The position numbers and the translations under genes were made by a program. This document shows, piece after piece, positions 20,927 through 29,953 of a DNA stretch of 64,000 nucleotides. A model generated the notes under the pieces. It was given only the letters and a program-made list of their open reading frames with translations, was not told the origin of the DNA and ran no database searches. How positions within the stretch are numbered: position 1 is the stretch's first letter; each line of letters begins with the position of its first letter. The DNA is taken from positions 62,001 to 126,000 of the forward strand of contig JAFCMP010000076.1 in the NCBI GenBank assembly GCA_017506865.1. Direction: 5' to 3'. This stretch comes from Tribonema minus. Lineage: Eukaryota > Sar > Xanthophyceae > Tribonematales > Tribonemataceae.

Positions 20927-23626
20927 ACAGCGTCGGCGACCACTCAAGCTGACAGCACCCACATCACGGCTCCGAGTCGGACACAGCCCCGTACTGCGCT
21001 GCAGTTGCCACAGCAGCCTGAGCCACTGAGGTGTCCACTATGCACACTGGCATTTTGGCAGCTTGGTCAGAAAGAGGACAGCAAACAGCGAGGCAAACTG
21101 TCAGCTGCGAGCCGCATGGCACCGGTAGTGGCCCACTTCAACGGTGGTAGCTGCACGAGGTCGATGCTGAACCCTGAGGCGAGCACATCACACTGTCAGC
21201 AAAATCCGGCGGCAGCATACACCAAGGGAATCCGGCAGCAGGTTGATCACGACCCATCCGGTGACCGTGCCCCTTCAGGCAGCAGTACCTGCAACACTGG
21301 GGCACACCATGCCAAGCGTGTGCAGGAGATGAGCACCATGTATGGTTGCACGGCAGAAGACTTCCTACGGGCGGTAAGGAAGCTGAGTGCATGCACAGGT
21401 GCCTGCGGTCTGGTCCATATGTCAGCCAGCGCGGGGCAGAGGCAATGCGCGCTGACCTCGCCATGCCACACGTGTCGACGGAATGGAAGCGCCCCCACGC
21501 GCGCACGCCCGGCAGTACCCCCGGGCCAGTCCGAGGGCGGGGGTGCGGGTAGCGACGGCGCGGCCGCGGCGGCGGGGGCTGCCGCAGCGACACCTCCAAA
21601 GCCACCGGCGGTGCCGGCTAGTGGCGCTGCCAACTCAAAGTCCAGCAAGAAACGCCCGGCGGCCACGGCAACCGGCGCGCAACGCCGGCGCCGAACGGCA
21701 GTTGCTGCGGCACCGCCTGGCAGCGCCGGCAGCCGCACTCAGTCTAACAGCCTAAGGCTGCAGGACAGCAGCCCCCCCCACGGGACGGCCGTGGGATGGG
21801 CGGACATGGACTTGGACCCGCCGGACGATGCCGCGTCACCGCCCCCCCCGACCACCACCACCAGTGGCAGGCCCTCAAAGCCCCAGGCACGAGCATCCCT
21901 GGCTTGGGACCTCTCGACGCCCTCGGTCGTCCACGCACTTGACCAGACCAATGAGGCGGATCTACTGCTGCTACGGTTCACCACAACTGCCAACCCCTTC
22001 CGCACTCAGCTGCAGTGCACCCAGTGGGCACGGCTAGTGGAGCACGCCACACGACTACTGGCGGACGCCACAGACAGTGCACGTGAGGCGGCACGGGTGC
22101 GCCTCCACCATGGTGCCGGGGCGTTTGCTCATCAGGTTTCTCAGACTCTAGTGCAGCGCGGCTACAGGTTGCTGCACCTGCTAGCAGCAATGGCCTTTGG
22201 TAGGCAACCGGAGGGAACCGGTATGCCGCCTGCGGCCCGGCTGGCAGCGTTGCTGTCTGGCGACTTTGCGGAGCTACTGAGAAAGACGCTGTCAGCAGCA
22301 GCGGCGCTGCGGGCCCCCAAACCAAACAACGCAGCTACGGCGTCGGCACAAACGAACTTCGATGCCGACTGGACGGAGGCTGACTCCAGGCAGCAAACAG
22401 CATGCGCTGCCCTCTCAGGCAAGCGACGGGGGGTAGGCCTGGCTGCCGCACGACTAGAGGCGCGTGAAGCATGCGCCCCAGCAGACGAGGTCACGGCACA
22501 GGTGCTGGCAGCAAAACACCCTGAAACTGGCACCCGGCCCGGGGTAGTCGATACGCCAATGGAGCAAGTGCGCGGCCTGGTACGCGACGCCCGGCGGCAC
22601 TGCTTGCACGGCGCAGGGGTGGCAACGACCGCCGGGCCCGTTGGCAGCGGCAGTCCCGTCTTCGAATCGGGTCAGGCGCATGATCGCAGCGATAGGCCTG
22701 AGGATGCTGCCAGCGCAGCCGGACGGCGCCTCGAGGTGGAGGCGACAGACATACTGTCGACCTTGTCCGCAGCAGGGGCGGGGAAGGCAGGAGGGCTGGA
22801 CGGCCTACGCTATGAACACCTCTTGATGGCCGCTGGGCCTGGTGCACCAGTGAAAGCAGCCACCCGCCCCGTGGGCAGTGCCTCGCCAGGACTAGCTGGT
22901 GATTCAGAATCGGATGTGATGGAACCGGCATTCGCCCATCACCTGGCCAAGGTGTTCACGACGCTGCTTGTTGAGCCCGAACTGCTGCCGGAGCAATCGC
23001 AACGGCTTCTCCGCGCCGCGGCCCTCTCAGGCATAGCACAGAAGCGGCGTCCGATCGCCTGCTCCAGTGTCTGGCGCAGACTCCTCGGGTCCACAGCGGC
23101 ACGGAGTGTCAAGGGCAAAATATCGGGGCTGCTGGCCTCCATGTCGCAGTTTGGCGTAGGATACCGGTCTGGCGTCGAGCATGTGGCAGCGCGCGCGCGC
23201 GTGTGGCACGAGCTGTATGGCACCACAATCCAGCTGGACTGTGAGAACGCATTTAACAGTGTGGATCGCGCCGCCATTGTGCGGGGACTTATGCTCTTCT
23301 GTCCGGAGCTGCTCCCGCACTTTGAGTCCGTATACTGTGGTGACACTGCCCCAGAGATGCGAGTGGAGGTGAACGGTGAAGCTCGCATTATCTGCTCCCA
23401 CCTAGGGTGCCAGCAAGGGGACCCTCTAGGGCCGCAGTACTTTGCAGTGGCAGCGGCCTTCCTACTCTTCTACCCTGATGGAGTGAATGCGACGCCCGGC
23501 AGTATGCCGGCCTACGGCCACAGCACAGCGGAACCGCCAGCCCCGCACTGCGCTTTCCTGGATGACCTCAACGTGCTGCAAGCTGCCTACTTCGACGATG
23601 AGCGGCCGCTGGGGTGGCAGAGGTGA
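20924..23626 (+). CDS. LINE B polyprotein: zinc-finger-like segment and reverse transcriptase (first part)
   Basis: A 900-residue open frame; its first codon is the last GTG of the MITE duplication, so this is a continuation, not a start. Residues ~37-80 include LRCPLCTLAF and a later H..C, resembling the N-terminal zinc finger of R2-like elements. Residues ~200-300 are Ala/Pro-rich. Reverse transcriptase motifs: LDCENAFNSVDR at residue ~771 (catalytic Asp), GCQQGDPLGP at ~828, FLDDLN at ~878 (the Y/FxDD box). The frame breaks soon after the DD box, at a shift near 23610 into the next open frame. Confidence 0.8.
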   Translation: MTASATTQADSTHITAPSRTQPRTALQLPQQPEPLRCPLCTLAFWQLGQKEDSKQRGKLSAASRMAPVVAHFNGGSCTRSMLNPEASTSHCQQNPAAAYTKGIRQQVDHDPSGDRAPSGSSTCNTGAHHAKRVQEMSTMYGCTAEDFLRAVRKLSACTGACGLVHMSASAGQRQCALTSPCHTCRRNGSAPTRARPAVPPGQSEGGGAGSDGAAAAAGAAAATPPKPPAVPASGAANSKSSKKRPAATATGAQRRRRTAVAAAPPGSAGSRTQSNSLRLQDSSPPHGTAVGWADMDLDPPDDAASPPPPTTTTSGRPSKPQARASLAWDLSTPSVVHALDQTNEADLLLLRFTTTANPFRTQLQCTQWARLVEHATRLLADATDSAREAARVRLHHGAGAFAHQVSQTLVQRGYRLLHLLAAMAFGRQPEGTGMPPAARLAALLSGDFAELLRKTLSAAAALRAPKPNNAATASAQTNFDADWTEADSRQQTACAALSGKRRGVGLAAARLEAREACAPADEVTAQVLAAKHPETGTRPGVVDTPMEQVRGLVRDARRHCLHGAGVATTAGPVGSGSPVFESGQAHDRSDRPEDAASAAGRRLEVEATDILSTLSAAGAGKAGGLDGLRYEHLLMAAGPGAPVKAATRPVGSASPGLAGDSESDVMEPAFAHHLAKVFTTLLVEPELLPEQSQRLLRAAALSGIAQKRRPIACSSVWRRLLGSTAARSVKGKISGLLASMSQFGVGYRSGVEHVAARARVWHELYGTTIQLDCENAFNSVDRAAIVRGLMLFCPELLPHFESVYCGDTAPEMRVEVNGEARIICSHLGCQQGDPLGPQYFAVAAAFLLFYPDGVNATPGSMPAYGHSTAEPPAPHCAFLDDLNVLQAAYFDDERPLGWQR

Positions 23627-24825
23627 TCCGTCGGCTTGCGGCAGGGGGCCTACGCGTTCGACCAGACAAGTCGCTGGCCATCGCCATGCGCGGCACAGTG
23701 TTTGATGAAGCGGCCAGAGCACGCCTGCGCGCCCTTGACATACCGTTTGTGGACGCCACCATGCCAGAATCCAGTCAGGGCTTTACGTCGGTCGGGGTAC
23801 CGGTAGGGCACCCAGCCTATGTGCATGCTGCCATGAGCAAGCATCTTGTTGACGCAGGGACATGGCGATTGTCGTGGCAGCTAGCTGGAATGGCGCGGCA
23901 TCACCTACAGGCAGCACAGTTCATTCTGCGCAGGTCACTGACGAAGCGCATGGGCTTCTTAGCTGGGGTCGTTGACACGGCTTTGAGTGAGACATGGCTG
24001 CACGCATTTGACGGGTTCTGTGCATGGACGCTTGAACGCATGCTGCACCTGCACGGCTGCGCTACCGCGGCAGTCATGAAGTCACACCTGCTGGCCGCCT
24101 GCACTGCTGGTGACAATGAGGTAGCCAGCAGTGGCAGCGTGCTGGTATTGCCGCGCTTGGGCCCGCCAGAACTCACGGACATCGCAGTGCCACTGCGGGC
24201 GTCACGGTTGCCGGAGCGACGAGGCGGTCTGGGCATGCCGCTTTTGGGGCTACTGGCACCAGCCGCATACACGGCCCAGGCATGCACAACACTGCGGCCT
24301 GCAATAATTCATGCCACTGTGGCAGCAGGGGCCCTGAGGCTCGGCACTGACGAACACGGCGCAGTCACCTGGTTCGCGCAGCACTCATGCGCAATACGCG
24401 AGGACCAGGGACTGCCGCCAATCATCGAGGCCGTGCGACGCTCTACGCGAGCGCTGACAGCTGATGGCGGCGAAAAATCACGCACAGCTGTGGCCGAGCA
24501 GCTCCCAGCATCGTTGCTACGGTGGGCAGCAGATACGACGGCCGCAGCGTCGACGCTCCCCACTGCGGTGCAAGCGATCTACGCCGCAACTGCCGTCACG
24601 GAGACGGGGACCACTGAGCCAGCCCCACACACCCACGGCATTGTGCCTGGCGCCGAGGCGGCGCTGCGGCGGCGACCGTACCTGGCCCTCAAGCCGCTGC
24701 CGCGGCTGCCTCTTCCACGCCCGCTAAAACACAAACTAGCGCGGAAGAAAGCAGCTGCAGCGGCGGGCAGGAGGACGACGACGACGACTGGGAGGCCTAT
24801 GCTGACGAGATCTGCAGGAAGGTAG
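23614..24825 (+). CDS. LINE B polyprotein, post-reverse-transcriptase region
   Basis: A 403-residue open frame in the next phase after the first frameshift. It opens with VIRRLAAGGLRVRPDKS, the RT thumb-side continuation (the conserved K of LNxxKS-type motifs). PERRGGLGMPLL near residue 205 is the typical R.GGLG motif downstream of non-LTR reverse transcriptases. Towards the end the natural frame changes again: an acidic stretch EEDDDDDWEAYADE is encoded in another phase. Confidence 0.75.
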   Translation: MAEVIRRLAAGGLRVRPDKSLAIAMRGTVFDEAARARLRALDIPFVDATMPESSQGFTSVGVPVGHPAYVHAAMSKHLVDAGTWRLSWQLAGMARHHLQAAQFILRRSLTKRMGFLAGVVDTALSETWLHAFDGFCAWTLERMLHLHGCATAAVMKSHLLAACTAGDNEVASSGSVLVLPRLGPPELTDIAVPLRASRLPERRGGLGMPLLGLLAPAAYTAQACTTLRPAIIHATVAAGALRLGTDEHGAVTWFAQHSCAIREDQGLPPIIEAVRRSTRALTADGGEKSRTAVAEQLPASLLRWAADTTAAASTLPTAVQAIYAATAVTETGTTEPAPHTHGIVPGAEAALRRRPYLALKPLPRLPLPRPLKHKLARKKAAAAAGRRTTTTTGRPMLTRSAGR

Positions 24826-25865
24826 TGCCCCGCCGCCGGCGCGGTCACTTCACGCACGGACTACAAGCCGGCCTTTCAAATGTTCTTCGACGTCAATACG
24901 AGGACTGCCTGGTGGAGGACCTAGAGGCTGCCTCGGCTGGTGCCGTGGGCAAGCCGACGCAGGCTACACTTATTGGTGACTCGCGTGACACCAGCCGCCG
25001 CCGCCAACAGGCTAGCGCGCGGGTCCTGGCGCAGCTGCGCAGCCAGCGTGCGTCCGGGGCAATGGCGTGGATGAGCGTGCCACCCGCTGCCAATGACCGC
25101 CCGGGTGCGGCGCCCATGTCCAGTATGGCAGCAGCCACGATGATTTTGGTTGCGATCTTTATAGACGGGTGGGGCATACAGGGCGAGGTGTGCCCATGGC
25201 GGTGCAGTGACGTGAGCCCCACCTCCACGCATGCGATCAGCTGCCCCAGCCAGCACATACGGGGGCACAACGCGACACACACTGCCCAAAAGCGGTGCCT
25301 ACAGCGCATCTTGAGACAGCACCATGTCTCTATTGTCGGCAATGAGGACGCTAGCGTCTTCAAGGTACCGGGGTATCGGGCGGACACAGTCATTGACCCA
25401 GGGTGTCTGCACTTTAGCAGTGCATACCAAAACAAGGGAATAGTGCTAGACACAAGTGTGCGCGCGCCCACAGCGAGCTCGTACCTGACAGGCAAAACAA
25501 ATGCCTCGAACACGGACGGCTATGCTGCTGGGGTGGGGGAGGACGCGAAGGTCAAGCACCACACCGGCATCTTGACGTCATCTTGGGCTTTTGTGCCATT
25601 CGTGCAGGAGTCGTACGGACGGCTGGGCAAGCAGACAAGCCTTTTTGTTAAGGAGTTGGCAATGCACTCAGCACTGTGCTCAGGGGGGGGGAAGGCAGAT
25701 GTGTTACGCAAGGCCGGGTTAGCTAAGCGTCAGATCCACATTGAGCTGAGCATATCGCTGGCGCGGGAGTTGGCGGAGCGCGTCATGGCATACACACGTG
25801 GAGCGCGAATGCTGGGCTGTGTTGCGGCGCCGGTATCCAAACTCCTAGGGCACAGCGCAGACTAG
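24825..25865 (+). CDS. LINE B polyprotein, RLE-type endonuclease region
   Basis: A 346-residue open frame in the third phase. Residues ~122-148 form CPWRC...H(A)ISC, a CCHC-type cluster. It is followed by GHNATHTAQKRCLQRILR (R/HN motif), GYRADTVID (~184), GIVLDTSV (~207) and K in AKVKHH (~244), the order expected for a PD-(D/E)xK restriction-like endonuclease. The C-terminus (FVPFVQESYGRLGKQTSLF) matches the helical tail of such elements. Stop at 25863-25865, then a short 3' UTR to 25943. Confidence 0.75.
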   Translation: MPRRRRGHFTHGLQAGLSNVLRRQYEDCLVEDLEAASAGAVGKPTQATLIGDSRDTSRRRQQASARVLAQLRSQRASGAMAWMSVPPAANDRPGAAPMSSMAAATMILVAIFIDGWGIQGEVCPWRCSDVSPTSTHAISCPSQHIRGHNATHTAQKRCLQRILRQHHVSIVGNEDASVFKVPGYRADTVIDPGCLHFSSAYQNKGIVLDTSVRAPTASSYLTGKTNASNTDGYAAGVGEDAKVKHHTGILTSSWAFVPFVQESYGRLGKQTSLFVKELAMHSALCSGGGKADVLRKAGLAKRQIHIELSISLARELAERVMAYTRGARMLGCVAAPVSKLLGHSAD

Positions 25866-26012
25866 GCTGCTGCGTTGACGCAAGCTTTTCGATTGCATAG
25901 GCAACCCGGCCTCCCTTGGGCCTTTATAAATACAAGTCCATACGTACAATTGTATACTCAGTTGCTGAAACTAGTGCTGCCAGGTGCAACATCACATCGC
26001 GGGAAGTAGAAC

Positions 26013-27095
26013 AAGCAGTACAAGTACAAACAGCGTCCCAAGCTCGTTAACGCCGAAAGGCGTGGCAGCGAATGCGGCTGGTTTGGTGGGTGGGCTGGGC
26101 TGCAGGGCTTGCAGGAGCTAGCACCAGCGGCCCTCAGGTGATGCCAGCGTGCGTAGCCCCTTCGAGAGAACTTCAAACATGTGGTGGTGTCTCGGAAGCC
26201 CTGGCTGGCGTGCGGAGGAGGGACAGGCAGCGGCTTGGCGTGCTTGGAGAGCAAGCGGAGTCGGCTGCACGCCACGGCACCAACCACAAGTTACTCGCAG
26301 CGGTAAATGGCAATATCTTGTCAGGCTTGCAGCCTGCGGTGAGCCGTGACCTCGCTCATCAAGGAGGCTATGCTTTACTTAGTTATATAGCCTTTCTCTC
26401 TAGCGTCAGCGCCTGGCGCCCAGTGACTCCCTCTGCTTATCTCTATGATATCGGGGTTCACGTAGATCGCCACAATCTCCAGTTCAGGGCCCATCATGGT
26501 GACCTTGGCCTGCATGAAAACTTTGAGATGGAGTCTGTGTGGAGCTGGGTGGCCCTTAGAAGGGTCTGTCTGTGGGGGGAGAGTCTTGCAGCTTTCTTTG
26601 GTATCCCTGCTAGTGTGTGGGGGACAGTCGCTTGCGGATGCTTTGTTGGGGGTGATATGGGAGGCCCGGTGAACCACCGTCCCGCTCATCAAGGAGGCGA
26701 TGCTTTGCTTAGTTATATAGCCTTTCTTTCTAGCGTCAGCGCCTGGCGCCCAGTGACTCCCTCTGCTTATCTTTATGATATCGGGGTTCACGTAGATAGC
26801 CACAATCTCCAGTTCAGGGCCCATTATGGTGACCTTGGCCTGCATGAAAACTTTGAGATGGAATCTGCGTGGAGCTGGGTGGCCCTAAGACGGGTCTGTC
26901 TGTGGGGGGAGAGTCTTGTAGCTTTGTTTGGTATCCCTGCTAGTATGTGGGGGACAGTCGCTTGCGGGTGCTTTGTTGGGGGTGATGTGGGGGGCGGGGT
27001 GTGGCGTGCAAGCTTTGCATGCTACATCCAAGAGTGAGAACAAGGCGACACACCTACAACATGGCATTTCCACAGCCACAAGTGGAATATAATAA
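26013..27095 (+). mobile_element. insert with two 330-bp tandem repeats, probable LINE-type 3' end
   Basis: Relative to the homologous intron of PPR-SMR copy I, about 1.08 kb is extra here. The 3' end GGAATATAATAAA abuts AAGTACAAC, and the left flank has AAGTAGAAC, an imperfect target duplication; the target resembles those of LINE A and B. Inside, 26354-26683 and 26684-27013 are tandem 330-bp units, about 93 percent identical by eye. A plus-strand frame of 321 residues (26072-27037) runs through both. No domain was recognised with confidence. Confidence 0.55.
26354..27013 (+). repeat. tandem duplication, 2 x 330 bp (110 codons)
   Basis: Each unit starts GCTCATCAAGGAGGC and ends near the next copy with period exactly 330, so the plus-strand frame is kept (units begin HQGG(Y/D)ALLSYIAFLSS). 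The minus strand is also open across most of both units (GPELEIVAIYVNPDII). Which strand, if any, is coding is not known. Confidence 0.85.
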
Positions 27096-27413
27096 AAGTA
27101 CAACATCAACAACGATGCGGTAGTGTTGGTGTCATTGATTTGTCAGCATTCATGATGACCAGGGACAGCACCATGCGCTGTCTGCAACGATGTGTAGCCA
27201 TGACTGCCATGTAGTAGTGCAACACGTCTCATACATGACCGAAGATGTGCCCAGGGTTTCAATGACCTATGCTCACTTGTCGCGTGATGCAGGCAGGGTT
27301 ATCGCAACTCTCTGTTCAACAAACTGAGGTAGACACATTGTGTGCGCCCTAAGGCTTGTGCAATGCTGCACTCTCATGTCATGACCTCATCACACATGCA
27401 TTGTTTTGATCAC

Positions 27414-28337
27414 CTGGGTTGCCATCTGCTGAAAGATGGTAGTGGCACTGACCGGGTTGCGCTCCCTTGCACACACCCTCAGTGCAGCATTGAAATTCAG
27501 AACATCAGGCGCAAGCCTTGCGTCTCTCATGAGCTGCAGCAGGGTCATGGCCATCTTGCTGCCGCCTCTGCTGTCTCCAGGGCGCGTCTCGTCGTCGACG
27601 CGCTCATCACGGACACAATTGCAGATGAGGATTTGAAAATCCACTCTCAGACTGTTAGGGCTCATGCCAACCCCCTGCATTTCTTTGATGAGCTGCAATG
27701 CGGCATTCAGCCGCCCTGCTTTGCCGGAAGCTTGCAGCACAGTGCTGCATGCACGATGAGTCCAGCGAAATCCTTCCCGCTTCATCTCGCGCAGCAGCTC
27801 CATGGCTTCGAAGGGTAGTCCTTTTTCATGCGCCTGGATGGCCAGCTCATAATCATGGCTGATCATGGCTCCTGAACCCTGCAACCGTCTCAGTGCAGTC
27901 ATGGCGTGCCGGGGCTGATGATTGTACGCCATGGTGGCGAGAAGCGCCCTCGCTTCCAGAGCAGTGGGTTTACTGATGGCGTTGAAGATGTTAAAAGCAT
28001 CCTGCCATCGTTTTTGTTTGCCCAAGGCACGTATGCTATCGGCCGGTGAGGCAGACGGAGGCGACTTACCCCCGCGTGAAGAGTGCTGTAGTCTCGTTGT
28101 AAAGTTGCTGGCAATGCCGTGCTGGTGCGAGGCTCGCTGCAGTAGGTTCAGTTGCTGACGGTGCCAGTACGGCGGCCCATGTGTTGCAGCCCCAGGGTCA
28201 CGAGCATTGCTGCTGAGGTGCTTCGCAAAAGCCCATGTTGCTGCTTGTATCTGCTGCAGGACACCACGAGTTGGTGGTGCGCCGCTGCCCAGACATCTGG
28301 CTAGATAGCGACCAGGGGCTAAGAGCTTCGCTAACAT
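27414..28337 (-). CDS. PPR-SMR protein, copy II, intact exon 1 only
   Basis: Starts at ATG 28337 (MLAKLLAPGRYLARCLG, transit-peptide-like) and ends at a GT donor after IFQQMATQ. It has 308 codons with no disruption and aligns along its whole length with exon 1 of copy I, without the copy I frameshift. PPR-like repeats include HDYELAIQAHEKGLPFEAM and FNAALRVCARERNPVSA. Exons 2-4 are absent downstream; the intron is interrupted by the 330-bp repeat insert and LINE B. It may be an orphan exon, or could be spliced to copy I exon 2 about 10.5 kb away. The second idea is speculative. Confidence 0.75.
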
Positions 28338-29953
28338 GCTGTGTGACCCACTTCTTTGTCTTCACCGTACTTCAAACGTGAAGTACAGGAGGTTCCTGAT
28401 GATGATCATATCAAACGGCTCTAGGTTCTGGCTTTTTTATGCCCAGCCTGTTTCCGTATCCTCTTGATCCTGATTTTGTGAGGCACCAGAACTTTCTTCA
28501 GGAGACGCTGCTGGCCATGAAGTGATCATCATAGCACAGTTCACAGGTGCCACAGTCGGCCACAGTATGCGTCAAACAGACTTCAGCTCTGGTAAATGGC
28601 CATTTGGGGGACATGACTGCTTCACATAAAATTTTGTGCCAATACCACAATTGGCTTGAAAGTATGTGGTGAAGACGGCACACACACGTGTGTACACAGC
28701 GGAAATGCGGCAGCAGCAGTTGCTGCCACAGCTGCTGCCCGGCAGAGCTGCCCAGCGCTGAGGCTCTCATGTTCAATTACCACTTCAGATTGGCATGTTG
28801 CTGTTTATTTGTGGCGCTCCCTTTGGGTTCCAGGGCCCTCATAAGCACGGATATTACGGCGTAGTCACCATCGAGTGTATACACACTTCAAATACGATTT
28901 CAAGTCGATTGCAGTCACTGTGAGTTGTGAGCACATCCTTTTCATCCTGATTGGCACCAAAAAGTTGCCCATTTCCTCTAGAGCTGTAACGTCCGGCACG
29001 TTGTGTGCCAGGCCCCACGACCCCTCCCCTTTTCCCTATAGCTCAAAATCTCTCTGGGGTGGCATGTAGAGGGGGGAGTCATCCCCTCCTAGTAGGATCC
29101 TCGATGATGAGTCCGATCGCGTTTGCGTCTATGCGTTCTACCCCCCCCCCCCCCCCACCCGGGACCCTTTCTCTCCACACACCACAAGTGCCCACCTACT
29201 TTGACAAATTACATTAACCCTAAGGCCTGTTCATGCCATCAGACTGGGTGACGGTGACACCTTGAAGCTTCCTAGGTGACCTTCAAAGTTTCCGTAGAGG
29301 CAATGCCATGTGCACGCAGGCTTCAATGCTGCGACTGCTGGCATGCATCCTGGACGCGGATGTGTACAAGGACAGCAGCAATTATGTGCCCAATCCCCCA
29401 GATTGCTTGCATGCACTGACGGGGGAACTTCACCAACATACCCTGACTGTAGTAATGCATCTTTGCTGGCACTGAAGAGCATCTGTTGAACCGCCCATTA
29501 CGTGCACGTGCACGTACGCTCTAATCTTTGTCAGCACTAGTGGAGGCAGTTGAAGCCTAGTCATGTATGTATCTTCTCGCGAGATGATGACGGTGCTGGT
29601 GGTATCAAGCAGATCGAATGAACCAATATGATGCCCGCTCCTTGCAAAATTACAAGTTATGATGGCCACGGCCCGGGCCATCCTAGCCAGCAGGCTGCAC
29701 CGTTATATTGTGGCTGTGCTGCCAGTGCATCTTTTGTGCTGCGGCAGATACATCTGCTTACTGAAAGGCACCATACAATATTGTGGCCTGCACTGGCGCA
29801 AACATGCACCACACTGCAACTTGAAGTGCACTGGCATGCACCTCAGCCTGTATGCTCATCAACATAGTATGGAAGCGTAAACAGAGTGATTAATGACCAA
29901 CTTGAAGATGCGCTAGGTCTAGCAGGCAAGGCTTGGCAACAGGAGAACCTCAC
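28338..29953. other. mostly non-coding; possible last exon of the LRR-coiled-coil gene
   Basis: On the minus strand near 28500-28440 a short frame (SPEESSGASQNQDQEDTE, then GWA and stop TAA) is rich in acidic residues and would suit a C-terminal tail, but splice phase could not be matched. A poly-C run is at 29141-29156. Otherwise nothing recognised. Confidence 0.35.

Larger units (their letters stand above)
19312..25943 (+). mobile_element. LINE B: OTU-like protease, reverse transcriptase and RLE, with two nested insertions
   Basis: Order on the plus strand: OTU-like region (~19440-20510), zinc-finger-like and low-complexity segment, reverse transcriptase (~22700-23800), post-RT region, RLE domain (~25190-25600), 3' end at 25943 with TTTATAAATACAAGTCC. 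LINE A (19588-20093, reversed) and a MITE (20514-20922) interrupt it. Two frameshifts also break the reading frame, near 23610 and 24815. The 5' limit was not found; the minisatellite at 18915-19180 may belong to it or to flanking DNA. The 3' flank is homologous to intron sequence of PPR-SMR copy I at about 17140-17200, so the element sits in the matching intron of copy II. Confidence 0.8.
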
